DNA of 64,000 nt from assembly GCA_030562195.1 (NCBI GenBank), contig JAUJPP010000011.1, forward strand, positions 186,001 to 250,000, given 5' to 3'. How positions within the stretch are numbered: position 1 is the stretch's first letter; each line of letters opens with the position of its first letter. The notes below the pieces were generated by a model. The model was not told the origin of the DNA. It saw only the letters and a program-made list of their open reading frames with translations, and did not search any database. This DNA comes from Nipponacmea schrenckii. Taxonomy: Eukaryota > Mollusca > Gastropoda > Lottiidae. This document shows positions 55,393 to 64,000 of the stretch, one piece after another. Position numbers and translations under genes: made by a program.

Positions 55393-57444
55393 CAAGAGTC
55401 ATAAGAGGCATGAAGGCTGGTACCTCCCCTGGCCCTGATGGTCTTTGCATAGATGTGTTTAAATGTGGTGTAGATCTCTTCACCCCCATTCTATGCAAAT
55501 TGTTTAATAGAATATTTGATTCACAGAGTTATTTTCCTGAAAGCTGGTCGGAAGCCTTAATTGTCCCTCTGCACAAGAATGGATCATTTGCAGACACAAG
55601 CAACTATAGAGGCATTTCACTGTTAGATTGCATGAGTAAAATGTATGCCTCAGTTCTAAATAATAGACTCCAGCAATGGTCAGATTTGAATAATATGTAT
55701 AATGAGGCTCAAGCAGGTTTCAGACCTAAGTATTCAACCATAGATCAAATATTTACCCTCAATGGCCTTATCGAGAAGTATTTGAGTAAGTCAAAAGGAA
55801 GATTCTTTTGCCTGTTTGTGGATTTTAAGAAAGCGTTTGACTCTTTGAACCGACAGAAATTAATGTCTCTGCTTCTTTCCAAAGGCATTGAGGGTAGATT
55901 ACATAATGCGCTAAGTAATATGTATAGATCTGTATCAGCCTGTATAAAGTTAGGAAACAGAACAACACCATATTTCTCATGCTCTACTGGAGTACGCCAA
56001 GGGTGTGTCCTAAGCCCTTTATTGTTTTGTTATTACATTAATCAGATCTTAGAATGTCTTGAAGAGAACAATGTAAGAGGTATTTTCACAGTGCAGGAGG
56101 CAGCAGATATATTAGCATTGCTCTATGCAGATGACCTTAGCTTAATGTCTGACACTGTAGGAGATCTCCAACATAAGATATTTGTATTGGAAAAATTTTG
56201 TAAGGCATATGAGTTAAGTGTCAACACTAGCAAAACTAAAATCATAGTCTTTAGAAACGGGGGAGTAATCAAAAACTATGAAAAATGGTATTATATGGGC
56301 GACAAACTTGAATGTGTTACCTATTACAGCTATTTAGGTGTAACCTTTTCCTCTAGGCTAAACTGGTCTAAATGTCTCAAGGAGTTAACAACAAAGGCTG
56401 AAAAGGCGCTCATCCCTATTAAATCTTTGATATACAAAGTAGGACACCCTTCAATGTACACCTCATTTAAAATATTTGACAGGATAATCTTACCTATCTT
56501 ACTATATGGCTCCCAAATTTGGGGGTTGCAATACAGGCCAGATATAGAAAGAGTTCAGGCCTCTTTTTGTAAATTCTTGCTTGGCATCCACAAAAGTTCA
56601 CCAACATCAGCCTCTCTTGGTGAATGTGGAAGAAATTATGTAAGCATACACTATATGTCATCTGCAATTAGGTATTGGTGCAAGATAATTAATATGCCAA
56701 TCAGCAGATACCCAAAGCAGGTATACCTTATGCTCTACAAATTGGATAACCTAGGTAGAGTAAACTGGGTAAGCCAGATTCGCCTGTTGTTGTTCTCCTT
56801 GGGATTTAGTTATATATTTCATGTTGACACTATTGGAAATATAAAACATTTTATTGTTATGGTGAAAGAAAGACTTAAGAATATAAATATACAGGAGTGG
56901 TCCTCCCATCTCAGTTTATGTGAAAGTCTTTGTACATATACAAAATTCAAATTTGAACTCTCTCAGGAAAATTATATTACCTGCAATTTAAGCATTAAGA
57001 AGAAAAGGCAAATTACAAGGTTAAGGTTAAACATTCTTCCCCTTGCAACTAATCTTTATAGAAGAGGTCTTGTTCAAAGTCCAATATGCCCATTATGTAA
57101 AAATGGTGATCAGACACAATTTCATTTCATGTTTGTTTGTTCAAAACTAAGCTCATTAAGAGAGAAATACATTTCTTGTTTTAACTGGAAACAGTATTAT
57201 CTCCCCTTCATCTTAAATGAACTGGGTCAAACCAGTGATTGTCGTCTGCTGCAATCAGTAGCGAGCTATATTGAAATAGCTCTGACATTTAGGCCCGCTT
57301 AAAGAGACGGTCTCAACCTCCACCAGCCATCTTGTGATATATATATATTTATAATATTTATACATATTTTGTTGTTAAAGCTTTGCATTTCATTGTTGTA
57401 TGGGTCACCGACCTTAAGAAACTGAATAAAGATTTATTATTATT
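55393..57444 (+). mobile_element. 5'-truncated LINE (non-LTR retrotransposon)
   Basis: About 2.05 kb with one intact RT frame, a 3' untranslated region, 'aataaa' and a (tta)n tail (57430-57448). The 5' end is cut at the start of the RT domain, typical of incomplete target-primed reverse transcription. Lies in gene A intron, antisense to the gene. Confidence 0.9.
55410..57302 (+). CDS. LINE reverse transcriptase, C-terminal 630 residues of ORF2
   Basis: An uninterrupted frame. RT motifs: 'SPGPDGL' (6-12), 'ALIVPLHKNG' (49-58), 'NYRGISLLD' (65-73), 'QAGFRPKYSTIDQI' (101-114), catalytic 'FVDFKKAFDS' (136-145), 'GVRQGCVLSPLLF' (194-206) and 'LLYADDLSL' (238-246). The C-terminus has a Cys-His cluster 'CPLCKNGDQTQFHFMFVC'. 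The endonuclease part is missing through 5' truncation; the Met at 55410 is internal. Clade not determined (RTE/CR1/L1-type features overlap). The intact frame suggests a young copy. Confidence 0.9.
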   Translation: MKAGTSPGPDGLCIDVFKCGVDLFTPILCKLFNRIFDSQSYFPESWSEALIVPLHKNGSFADTSNYRGISLLDCMSKMYASVLNNRLQQWSDLNNMYNEAQAGFRPKYSTIDQIFTLNGLIEKYLSKSKGRFFCLFVDFKKAFDSLNRQKLMSLLLSKGIEGRLHNALSNMYRSVSACIKLGNRTTPYFSCSTGVRQGCVLSPLLFCYYINQILECLEENNVRGIFTVQEAADILALLYADDLSLMSDTVGDLQHKIFVLEKFCKAYELSVNTSKTKIIVFRNGGVIKNYEKWYYMGDKLECVTYYSYLGVTFSSRLNWSKCLKELTTKAEKALIPIKSLIYKVGHPSMYTSFKIFDRIILPILLYGSQIWGLQYRPDIERVQASFCKFLLGIHKSSPTSASLGECGRNYVSIHYMSSAIRYWCKIINMPISRYPKQVYLMLYKLDNLGRVNWVSQIRLLLFSLGFSYIFHVDTIGNIKHFIVMVKERLKNINIQEWSSHLSLCESLCTYTKFKFELSQENYITCNLSIKKKRQITRLRLNILPLATNLYRRGLVQSPICPLCKNGDQTQFHFMFVCSKLSSLREKYISCFNWKQYYLPFILNELGQTSDCRLLQSVASYIEIALTFRPA

Positions 57445-57456
57445 ATTAAAATTTTG

Positions 57457-57647
57457 TTTGAAAAATGCGATAAGATACGTACTTGAATAGAAAATGAATA
57501 TTCATAACTAAAATTTTTATGCATCGGAAGTGAGAAATTGCATAATAATAATTGTATTCAGGCTACTTTTAAATCAATAGAGGTTTTAGGGTGTTTAACA
57601 TTTGAATATCAACATAAGAATCTGCCATTAGAAGTTTGAAGTTTTAG
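57457..57647 (+). mobile_element. Hairpin-headed repeat, 3' part after LINE
   Basis: 'gataagatacgtacttgaat' to 'agaaattgcataataataat' matches 16533-16640 of unit 7, so the LINE broke one repeat in two. The match fades after about 57555; the rest to 57647 is unassigned. Confidence 0.6.
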
Positions 57648-57732
57648 GTATACACTTTATCCATTATCTTATTAACTAAATTAAAACAAGGCTTTAATTT
57701 GCCGACAGCTCACGATCGTAAGAGCAGCGCAG
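57648..57732 (-). repeat. Ngaro B2 repeat
   Basis: 85 bp, identical to B1 (58405-58489); outer end of the element. Confidence 0.93.
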
Positions 57733-58239
57733 TTTATTTCCGACATATTTACAATAATGAAAATTACAATACATGCAATAAAATACAAATATGAAATCCA
57801 GTAAATAAATAAATCAAGTTAATATCTCAATATATAGACTAATCGAAAATCGATTATGAAATACGTTGCAAAAAAAAAAAAAAAAAAAAAAATTTATACA
57901 ATAATAATTACGATTTTGAATTTAAAGAATAATTGCAAACAAAATATAGCACACACTTGAAATATACAAATCATTCTATGTACAAACTTATCTATCTTTA
58001 TATTCCTTATAAAATGATCATAATCACGCATTCTGTAACTCCTTCAAAAGTGGCCTTGCCGGACAGGAAAAACCAGAGATAAAAAACAATAATTGAAAAT
58101 TACTCTGGAAACCTGTGTCCGAGCCAATGCAATGGTCACCTCGGAGATATACTCGGACAAGTATAGTAAATAATATTTTTGCATTGAGATTACTCAAATT
58201 TAATATGTTATATATATAATAAACAATTGTTTATAAGCG
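57733..58239 (-). other. Ngaro region between A2 and B2
   Basis: About 507 bp without an open frame; holds an A run near 57868-57890. Confidence 0.6.
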
Positions 58240-58404
58240 ATCTTTACAGATCGAAGCGAATAGGTAGAATGACAAATATCTTATATTTCCCGCGCTTATT
58301 CACAAGTCACGTGATACATATCACGTGCATACTGAACACATATAAGTGTTGAAACCGTTTATACAATAATTTCCCTCTATACTGCGAAACGAGGGAAATT
58401 ATAA
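58240..58404 (-). repeat. Ngaro A2 repeat
   Basis: 165 bp, differing from A1 at one base (58278). Contains inverted CACGTG sites (58308-58327) and a 10-bp hairpin aatttccctc/gagggaaatt (58368-58400). Confidence 0.93.
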
Positions 58405-58489
58405 GTATACACTTTATCCATTATCTTATTAACTAAATTAAAACAAGGCTTTAATTTGCCGACAGCTCACGATCGTAAGAGCAGCGCAG
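58405..58489 (-). repeat. Ngaro B1 repeat
   Basis: 85 bp, identical to B2, directly joined to A2. Confidence 0.93.
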
Positions 58490-58607
58490 GCTGCATAGAA
58501 TAAATAAAAAGAAAGGATTGAGCCTTAGTGTGATATGACCTTAACCTAAAGGAATAAATAATTTAAATGAATTCGTTTAGAATCCTAAGCTCTGAGATAC
58601 TTTAAGC

Positions 58608-59609
58608 CTATTTTTCTACAGTATCCAAAATATAACCATCTTTGCTCAAATCTGACTTCCATCTACCATGTCTCTTTATGCATCTCTCATTTACCCCAAC
58701 TCTGGCAGCCAAAGTGGCACCTCCGGATCTCAAAGAATGCAGACCTAAATTTAGTTCAGGATTGACGGATTTGAGCATATCCAGTATATTTTGTCTGCTT
58801 GCTGTGTAGCTGAGCTTCTTATTTTTATAAACCAATTTTGCCACACCTTTATTTCTAAACACTGGTCTGAAAATGAATTCATCAGATGTATGATCTATAC
58901 CTGCTAAGCCAATATATCGCTTATAAATATTATAAGGACAACTGGAAGATATTCCTTTAGCTATAAGAATTTCGTTTCCTTGCCTATACTGATCTGTTTT
59001 GCTGTGATCTATTATTATCTTTAAATAATCTGATAAAATTTCGATATCTTTTGCCTTTAAAGAGCTTAGCTCATCATATCTTAGAAAACCTGCAAAAGCC
59101 AAAACTATCATTGTTAAATTCCTAACAATAAGAACATCAGACGATGTTTTGTATTTCTCACATAAGTTTTGTATTACATCAAGTGTAACTGGATCTTTTT
59201 TAGTGACTGGTTTAGCGTTTATTCGTTTACAACTCTCTTGCAATGACTTGACAAAAGAATTCTGTGTTGGGTCAGTAAAACCATGCAATTCATGAGCCCA
59301 CTTAATTGAATAAACTGCCGAGTCCACCGTACTATGAGAGGAACCGTTTTCGATCAAAGTTGTTAAGTATAGTGCGACATGGATAGGACTAGCAGGAAAC
59401 TCTGGTTGATCTAACCCATGAATGAAAGCCTTCCATCTGTTGAAAGAATACATATATTTCTTAGATGTGTTAATGCTTTTTGATTCCACTAAATATTCGG
59501 TCATCTTCTGGGTTAATCTCTGCACATCATCATTTATTTTTATTCCACTCTGTTGTACGACATTATCAATTCGTGCTTTTAAATTCAAACCTACAAAATA
59601 GATAACCAT
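58608..59609 (-). CDS. Ngaro tyrosine recombinase
   Basis: 333 codons. Core-binding region 'SKSINTSKKYMYSFNRWKAF' (about 43-62), then catalytic residues: Arg in 'GFLRYDELSSL' (R177), Lys in 'DHSKTDQYR' (K204), 'LHSLRSGG' (H291, R294), 'HGRWKS' (H314, W317) and the nucleophile in 'DGYIL' (Y326). All are present and the frame is intact. It is the integrase of DIRS/Ngaro elements, joining circular DNA to target without target duplication. The Met at 59609 may be preceded by in-frame sequence. Confidence 0.92.
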   Translation of the reverse strand: MVIYFVGLNLKARIDNVVQQSGIKINDDVQRLTQKMTEYLVESKSINTSKKYMYSFNRWKAFIHGLDQPEFPASPIHVALYLTTLIENGSSHSTVDSAVYSIKWAHELHGFTDPTQNSFVKSLQESCKRINAKPVTKKDPVTLDVIQNLCEKYKTSSDVLIVRNLTMIVLAFAGFLRYDELSSLKAKDIEILSDYLKIIIDHSKTDQYRQGNEILIAKGISSSCPYNIYKRYIGLAGIDHTSDEFIFRPVFRNKGVAKLVYKNKKLSYTASRQNILDMLKSVNPELNLGLHSLRSGGATLAARVGVNERCIKRHGRWKSDLSKDGYILDTVEK

Positions 59610-61700
59610 ATTAAAACTCTATCTTAAAAGCGATCATGTTAAATTTTAGAGGTCTTTCGCCGAAAATACCATTTCTTCCGGCACCTCTCAAAATAACATT
59701 ATGCCTATGCATAACTTTTCTCTTAATAACAAATTTACAATCATGTATTAATGGCCAAAAAGGGGAAATTCCATTCAGGAATAATTAACGTTCCTTTGGA
59801 TCTGTCTTTTGTAACTTTTTTAATGGTTTTAGCAATTAAACATGGTGGAGGGACTAGCCAATTGTTGTCCGAACCCCAATTTTGTGAAAATGCGTCCACC
59901 GCCTCAGTGTCAGGACACCAGTACTTAGAATTAAATCTCTCACAATGCGTATTGTAATTAGATGCGAAACGGTCAATAGTAAAAGGCCCCCAGACGTAAT
60001 CTAATTCTAGAAAAATAGCATGAATTATGCTCCAATCATCGTTATCGACCAACCTACTTAATTTGTCAGCTCTTTTATTTTGCTCTCTCGGTATCCATGA
60101 AACATCCTAAATTATGCTGTTCTTATGACACAAACTCTTAATTTCGTTTGCGATATCATGCAATTTCATTTTGCTACTGCCTACTTTTAAAATACTACCG
60201 ACGTTCTTATTATCGGAATTAACTTTCACTTTACTACCTTCTAGACGGCCAGCAAAATTTTGCAAAGCTCTGTGAACTCCTTCCAGTTCCTTCCAAGTGG
60301 AACTCTGTAAGCTTTCGAATTCGGACCAATTTCCGTAAGCTTCTATGCACTCAAAATGTGCTTCCAATTCTGGGCAAAAATATGCACCAAAGCCTACATC
60401 TGAGGCGTCACAAAATACTTCAAATTCATAAAGCTCGTCAACCATCGGTCGATTAATGTTGACCCCACTGTTGTTAAGCACAACAATAGAACTGCGCCAA
60501 AATGTCAGTTCATTAATTGCCCGAGAGGTTATTCTCACATTTGCGTTCCAGCTCGCCCTTCCAAGCACACAGTCGTACAAACACCGTGTCTGAAATCGGA
60601 CAATGGGTCCCAAAACTATTTGCATTGAAATCAAGTTACCGACTATACTGGCTACAAATCTTGCCTTAAAAAATAATCTTCCTTCAGAAATTGAATCAAG
60701 TATACTTGTCAAAGACGTTAGTGTTCGTGTGACTCGATCGTCGCTCACAAAAATCTTACCCAAAGAAGTGTCCCAAACATAGCCTAACCACTGCAACCTT
60801 TGTGCAGGGTCCCAGTGGCTCTTTTCCATGGCAATTAGGAACCCTAATTTCTCCAATTCATTCTTAACAAACAAGCTATTGTTTTTGCAAGCATCTATCG
60901 TATCGTTACCACCTAAACCATCGTCCAGAAACATAATCATGCGGATACCTTTAGATCTAAAATACTTCACTACTTCTCTCAAAACCTTAGTAAATATATA
61001 CCCTGCAGTGGATAAACCGAAAGGCAAAACGTTAAAAGTGTAATATCTTTCTACATTTTCAGAAGTCCACGAAAAACCCAAAAATTCTTTATTCTCTTAA
61101 ATTTCTATATGATGATAGGCCTGGGACAAATCAAACGAATAAATAAAATCCCCTTTTTCGAACAAATCTCTAGCAATACTGGTGTCTTCGTATTGAAATT
61201 TGAATTTGAATAAATGTGGATTGATATGACGACAATCCAAAACGAGTCGAAGTTTCGTCTTATTTGCCGCGACTGTTAACGGGTTAACTACCCTGGGCCT
61301 GTTTTGAACTTGCGAAATACAACCTTTATCTAAAAGTTTTTGTATTTCAGAAATTACAAAATCTGAATTATCCCTTGCTGACTTGTTATTTCTAATAAAA
61401 ATTCCAATGGGCTCTGTCTTAAACGGAATTTTGTAACCATTTTTGATTATATCCAAAACATGTGAGTTATTAGAAATTTCTGACCAATGTTCGAAGCTTT
61501 CTCTCAACTTGCCAACTGGTGTAACAACGCTCACCAGTGAACTCTTTTCAAAAGATGAATCATTTACTGTACAAAACTATTTGTGAACAACTACTCGTGA
61601 GATTATTCGAAATCTTATCTTCGAAAGTAAAAGTATGACCTTTCATTGAAATATCCATTTCAAAATTTTCAAAATTAAATGCACTTATCTTAGAGTTCTT
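59610..61700 (-). pseudogene. Ngaro pol: reverse transcriptase and RNase H with two stops and a frameshift
   Basis: One frame from about 61560 to 59741 is broken by TAA (about 61097) and TAG (about 60107), both in phase. RT: 'LVLDCRHINPHLF', 'YSFDLSQAYHHIEI' (motif A), 'LPFGLSTAGYIFTKVL' and 'MIMFLDDGLGG' (catalytic, near 60931-60920). RNase H-like: 'FEVFCDASDVGFGAYF', 'STWKELEGVHRALQ', 'VNSDNKNVGSIL' and, after the TAG, 'SWIPREQNKRADKLSR'. The closing module 'FTIDRFASNYNTHCERFNSK' is typical of DIRS-group elements. A 1-base shift in a C/T run (near 59758) breaks the last ~40 codons. Confidence 0.85.
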
Positions 61701-62360
61701 TTTCTCAGTACAACTCTCTGCTCAATGTCCGGCCTTTCCACACGAAAAACATCGCCCTGGTTTCCTGGTCTCCGAATTTTCTTTAGCATCTCTAGAATAA
61801 GGCTTTCTTCTATATTGCTTCTTAGCTTTATCAATCTTAAATTTCTTCTCTGCTCTGTTTGATGCCCTCTGTATTCTCTTCTCATCTTCAGAATCGTCTG
61901 CTATAGGATTTGATACGTATTCCTGCACCACTTTCCATCCCAGTTCTGATGAATCTGCCATTTTGATAAGTTTTTGACGCTCTGTTACTAATTCAATACC
62001 TTCTTGTATGGATGATTTGGCTGAAGTGACGGCTTCCAAACTTAATTCTGGACTTTCCAGTTGAGACCTAGCATCTTTCAATTTTGTCAAAACTTTTGTC
62101 TCGTGCTTAAATTGATTTTCATTTCCTTTCCTATTGAAGGCGAAATTGTCTGTCATCTTCTCCTCGATTTTATTTAACTGCTTATCGGCAATTTCTTTTT
62201 GAGACTGCTGAAGTGTGCTTTTGAAAGCATTTAACTTTGAATCCATAAGAAGTGTTAAGTTATTCAGTAACTCTTGTTGAGACGAAGTCACAGTCTGAGC
62301 TATTTGATTGTTAATAGCCTCCATGGTAACGATCTCCGCGTTGTCGGACCCGCTGCTCAT
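61685..62360 (-). pseudogene. Ngaro gag with stop in the zinc knuckle
   Basis: 212 codons from ATG 62360, which lies at the A1 edge. Mostly helical and charged. It ends 'CFSCGKAGH' followed by TGA where the CCHC knuckle expects Trp, then 'AESC' in frame, so one base change interrupts the knuckle. Pol lies in another frame, as usual in this group. Confidence 0.82.
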
Positions 62361-62523
62361 CTTTACAGATCGAAGCGAATAGGTAGAATGACAAATTTCT
62401 TATATTTCCCGCGCTTATTCACAAGTCACGTGATACATATCACGTGCATACTGAACACATATAAGTGTTGAAACCGTTTATACAATAATTTCCCTCTATA
62501 CTGCGAAACGAGGGAAATTATAA
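62359..62523 (-). repeat. Ngaro A1 repeat
   Basis: 165 bp, 164 identical to A2. Left terminus and presumed promoter; carries the paired CACGTG sites at 62427-62446. Confidence 0.93.
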
Positions 62524-62915
62524 TTATTATTGGTCAAAGGTTTTACGACATTGGTATTAGAAGTATTATGTTTTATCATCATAGGTATTAGCTATTTCAG
62601 CAGATCATTCTATTTCAATATGTTATATACAGAGTGCATTAATGCCACAATTTAAAATGGTGTAAGTGAAGCGACTACTCTAGTATATCTGTACTCTCTG
62701 ATATAACCTAACATCTACAATTAACTTTTACTCTTTTGATATTTTTAAATATATAGTTGCAACACCATTCAAGTACCAAATCAGCGTATCGAATCATCTG
62801 GTATGGATTATTAATGTTATTGCCCTTGTTAAAATAGTAATTTTCGGGGCCAGAATTTGGACTAAAAAGTCACCATATAGTACTAAATCAAAGGCTCGCA
62901 AGAAACTTATATATT
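62524..62915. other. Gene A intron sequence right of Ngaro
   Basis: AT-rich; nothing recognised. Confidence 0.5.
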
Positions 62916-63200
62916 ACATCTTTTAAAGTATTAGATACAATATACTACTTCTACTAGTTGTCATGACAGTGAAACGCATCCTTTATCTCTGTATTATCTA
63001 TTGAACGTCAAGTTTAACTTACCTCATGAGAATTACTATTACCAATTATTATTATTATTATTACATCTTTTAAAGTATTAGATACAATATACTACTTCTA
63101 CTAGTTGTCATGACAGTGAAACGTTATCTCTGTATTATTTATTGAACGTTAATATCAACTTACCTCATAAGAATTATTTTCATTAATCCTATTACCAAAT
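62916..63200 (-). repeat. ~145-bp tandem duplication containing a 5' splice site
   Basis: 'ttacatcttttaaagtatta' to 'cttacctcat' occurs twice (about 62916-63030 and 63061-63170). Each copy has, in gene sense, an exon tail (…'tatgag' / 'catgag') and the donor gtaagtt. The right copy ends exon 63225-63164; the left one is a decoy, followed by a (tta)n tract. Confidence 0.8.
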
Positions 63201-63225
63201 ATTCCTACATTTTCATATACTTCAC
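63164..63225 (-). CDS. Gene A tail exon with YENV motif
   Basis: 62 nt, acceptor tttag|GTGAA (phase 1), donor gag|gtaagt (phase 0). Encodes 'GEVYENVGIFGNRINENNSYE'-like sequence in which 'YENV' matches the pYxN Grb2-SH2 motif. It joins in phase to the ITIM exon at 55202 and to the basic exon at 63502-63440. Confidence 0.6.
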
Positions 63226-63439
63226 CTAAAATGAATGCTAAAAATCATAAATTTTGAATACCTAAACCGATTGTTATAGAAATTGTATATAATGAGTTCT
63301 GTCATATTCGATCTTATATATTAATCCTATTCTATTAAGAATAGATCTCACTTACATCAATAAATCCGTGGTAGGGGTGTAACTTCTTTTGATATTTTGA
63401 GATAAACCCGATTAATAAAAGATTAAATATTGTTCTTAC

Positions 63440-63502
63440 CACGCTTCTTCGTTTGAGGATTCTGGTTTTTAATCTGTTTCTTTGCCTTAGATTTATGTTT
63501 AT
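63440..63502 (-). CDS. Gene A juxtamembrane basic exon
   Basis: 63 nt, phase 1-1, ttaaag|ATAAA to cgtg|gtaaga. Encodes 'KHKSKAKKQIKNQNPQTKKR', strongly basic, as expected just inside the membrane. Small, so the call rests on splice sites and phase. Confidence 0.5.
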
Positions 63503-64000
63503 CTTTAAAACAATAACAGTGAAATTAAAAAAAAAAGGCAAGAGACGTTATTCCATTGTTTAAGGACGAAATTAAATTAAAGCTCGTATGTGAGAATTGT
63601 TTTTAAGGATAAATTGTAGCAATAAGTAAGTAACCAACTTTTGGTGGAGACATTTTTGTCTACAATTTGGCGTATATTTTACCTAAACCCGTTTATAACA
63701 CTGAACCAAAAGCTGAAACCTTTAAAATAGTTTTGGTGTTAAATTCAACTGCAAGATTAATCTATTAATAATTTCAAGTAGTGATTGGAAATGTTTCTTT
63801 AGATTTGGATGTATTTTTTCCTACATGTGAACCAAAACAACTTGGTAGTGCTTTTATTAGGCCAAAATATGAAACTATTGCTATAATATTATAGTGACTG
63901 TCTTCATTAACCCTTTAGGTGTAGAAGAGTAGGATGTAACACTTCTTTCGTTTCATTTCTATTATGCTGTGTTCCATTGAATTGCAATCAAACGTCAAGA
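63503..64000. other. Gene A intron, right edge
   Basis: No exon or repeat recognised up to the window end; upstream exons of gene A (extracellular part) lie outside. Confidence 0.5.

Larger units (their letters stand above)
55381..57456 (+). repeat. 12-bp target-site duplication around LINE
   Basis: 'attaaaattttg' at 55381-55392 and again at 57445-57456, flanking the LINE precisely. Confidence 0.85.
57648..62523 (-). mobile_element. Ngaro/PAT-type tyrosine-recombinase retrotransposon with split direct repeats
   Basis: A 4.9-kb element in gene A intron, read on the minus strand: A1 (62523-62359), gag, RT-RNase H, tyrosine recombinase, B1 (58489-58405), A2 (58404-58240), B2 (57732-57648). B1 and A2 touch exactly. 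This A1-ORFs-B1A2-B2 layout defines Ngaro and PAT elements, as distinct from DIRS with inverted repeats. No methyltransferase domain and no SGNH domain were found. Integration is by recombinase, so no target duplication is expected. Three nonsense codons and a frameshift disable it. Confidence 0.9.

Noticed and set aside
63345..63440. A further gene A exon between the basic and YENV exons
   Set aside because: A donor-like gatgtaagt is present, but the phase needed to join its neighbours gives a stop codon.
1..64000. tRNA or rRNA genes
   Set aside because: No cloverleaf with A and B boxes or rRNA-like stretch was recognised by eye; the tRNA-His match at 30788 is a primer site only.

Overview
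The window is eukaryotic DNA, AT-rich and intron-rich, and most likely molluscan. Support for that is the tandem 8-cysteine EGF exons of MEGF/scavenger-receptor type, a fucolectin-like (FTP/F5-8) domain, and a repeat load (Ngaro/DIRS, Penelope-like and Gypsy elements, Helitron2-like repeats, repeats starting in a polypyrimidine 'ctgtctgtctg' tract) typical of lophotrochozoans. The species call is inference. Three runs of exactly 500 N mark scaffold gaps (3198-3697, 19790-20289, 43694-44193).

Left third (1-20.3 kb): no intact gene. It holds a ~155-bp tandem repeat, a small palindromic element, a LINE endonuclease relic, a 42-bp minisatellite and one RecQ-like helicase exon (4979-5245, +). From 5482 to 19789 there is an almost uninterrupted head-to-tail array of eight hairpin-headed repeats. 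Each begins just after CTAGTT, and several carry an inverted copy of the 5' tip near the 3' end. They look like non-autonomous Helitron2/Helentron elements, with a second LINE endonuclease relic nested inside.

Middle (20.4-53.1 kb, minus strand): one large receptor gene, called gene B here. Sixteen exons can be placed by splice sites and reading phase: signal peptide, two Ig domains, one EGF exon, an FTP lectin-like domain in two exons, nine more EGF exons, and a transmembrane exon. Every internal exon is phase 1-1, so they splice in frame. Its introns are filled by satellites and by two retroelements: a nearly intact Gypsy LTR element (23843-31191) and a dead Penelope-like element (about 35304-39208). 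The cytoplasmic tail is not seen and may lie in or beyond the gap at 19.8-20.3 kb.

Right part (54.9-64 kb): the 3' end of a second minus-strand receptor gene (gene A), whose tail carries a YENV motif and two ITIM-like motifs. Its introns were invaded by a 5'-truncated LINE (55393-57444), which sits inside a hairpin repeat with a 12-bp target duplication, and by a Ngaro-type tyrosine-recombinase retrotransposon (57648-62523) with textbook split direct repeats.

The most striking pattern is that many tandem arrays in and around these receptor genes are built from exon-intron junctions. A 38-bp satellite matches the 3' splice site of an EGF exon, 40-bp arrays repeat an EGF exon end plus its 5' splice site, 118-bp arrays repeat a 3' splice site plus the start of an Ig exon, and smaller copies occur elsewhere. 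The gene therefore carries dozens to hundreds of decoy splice sites next to the real ones.
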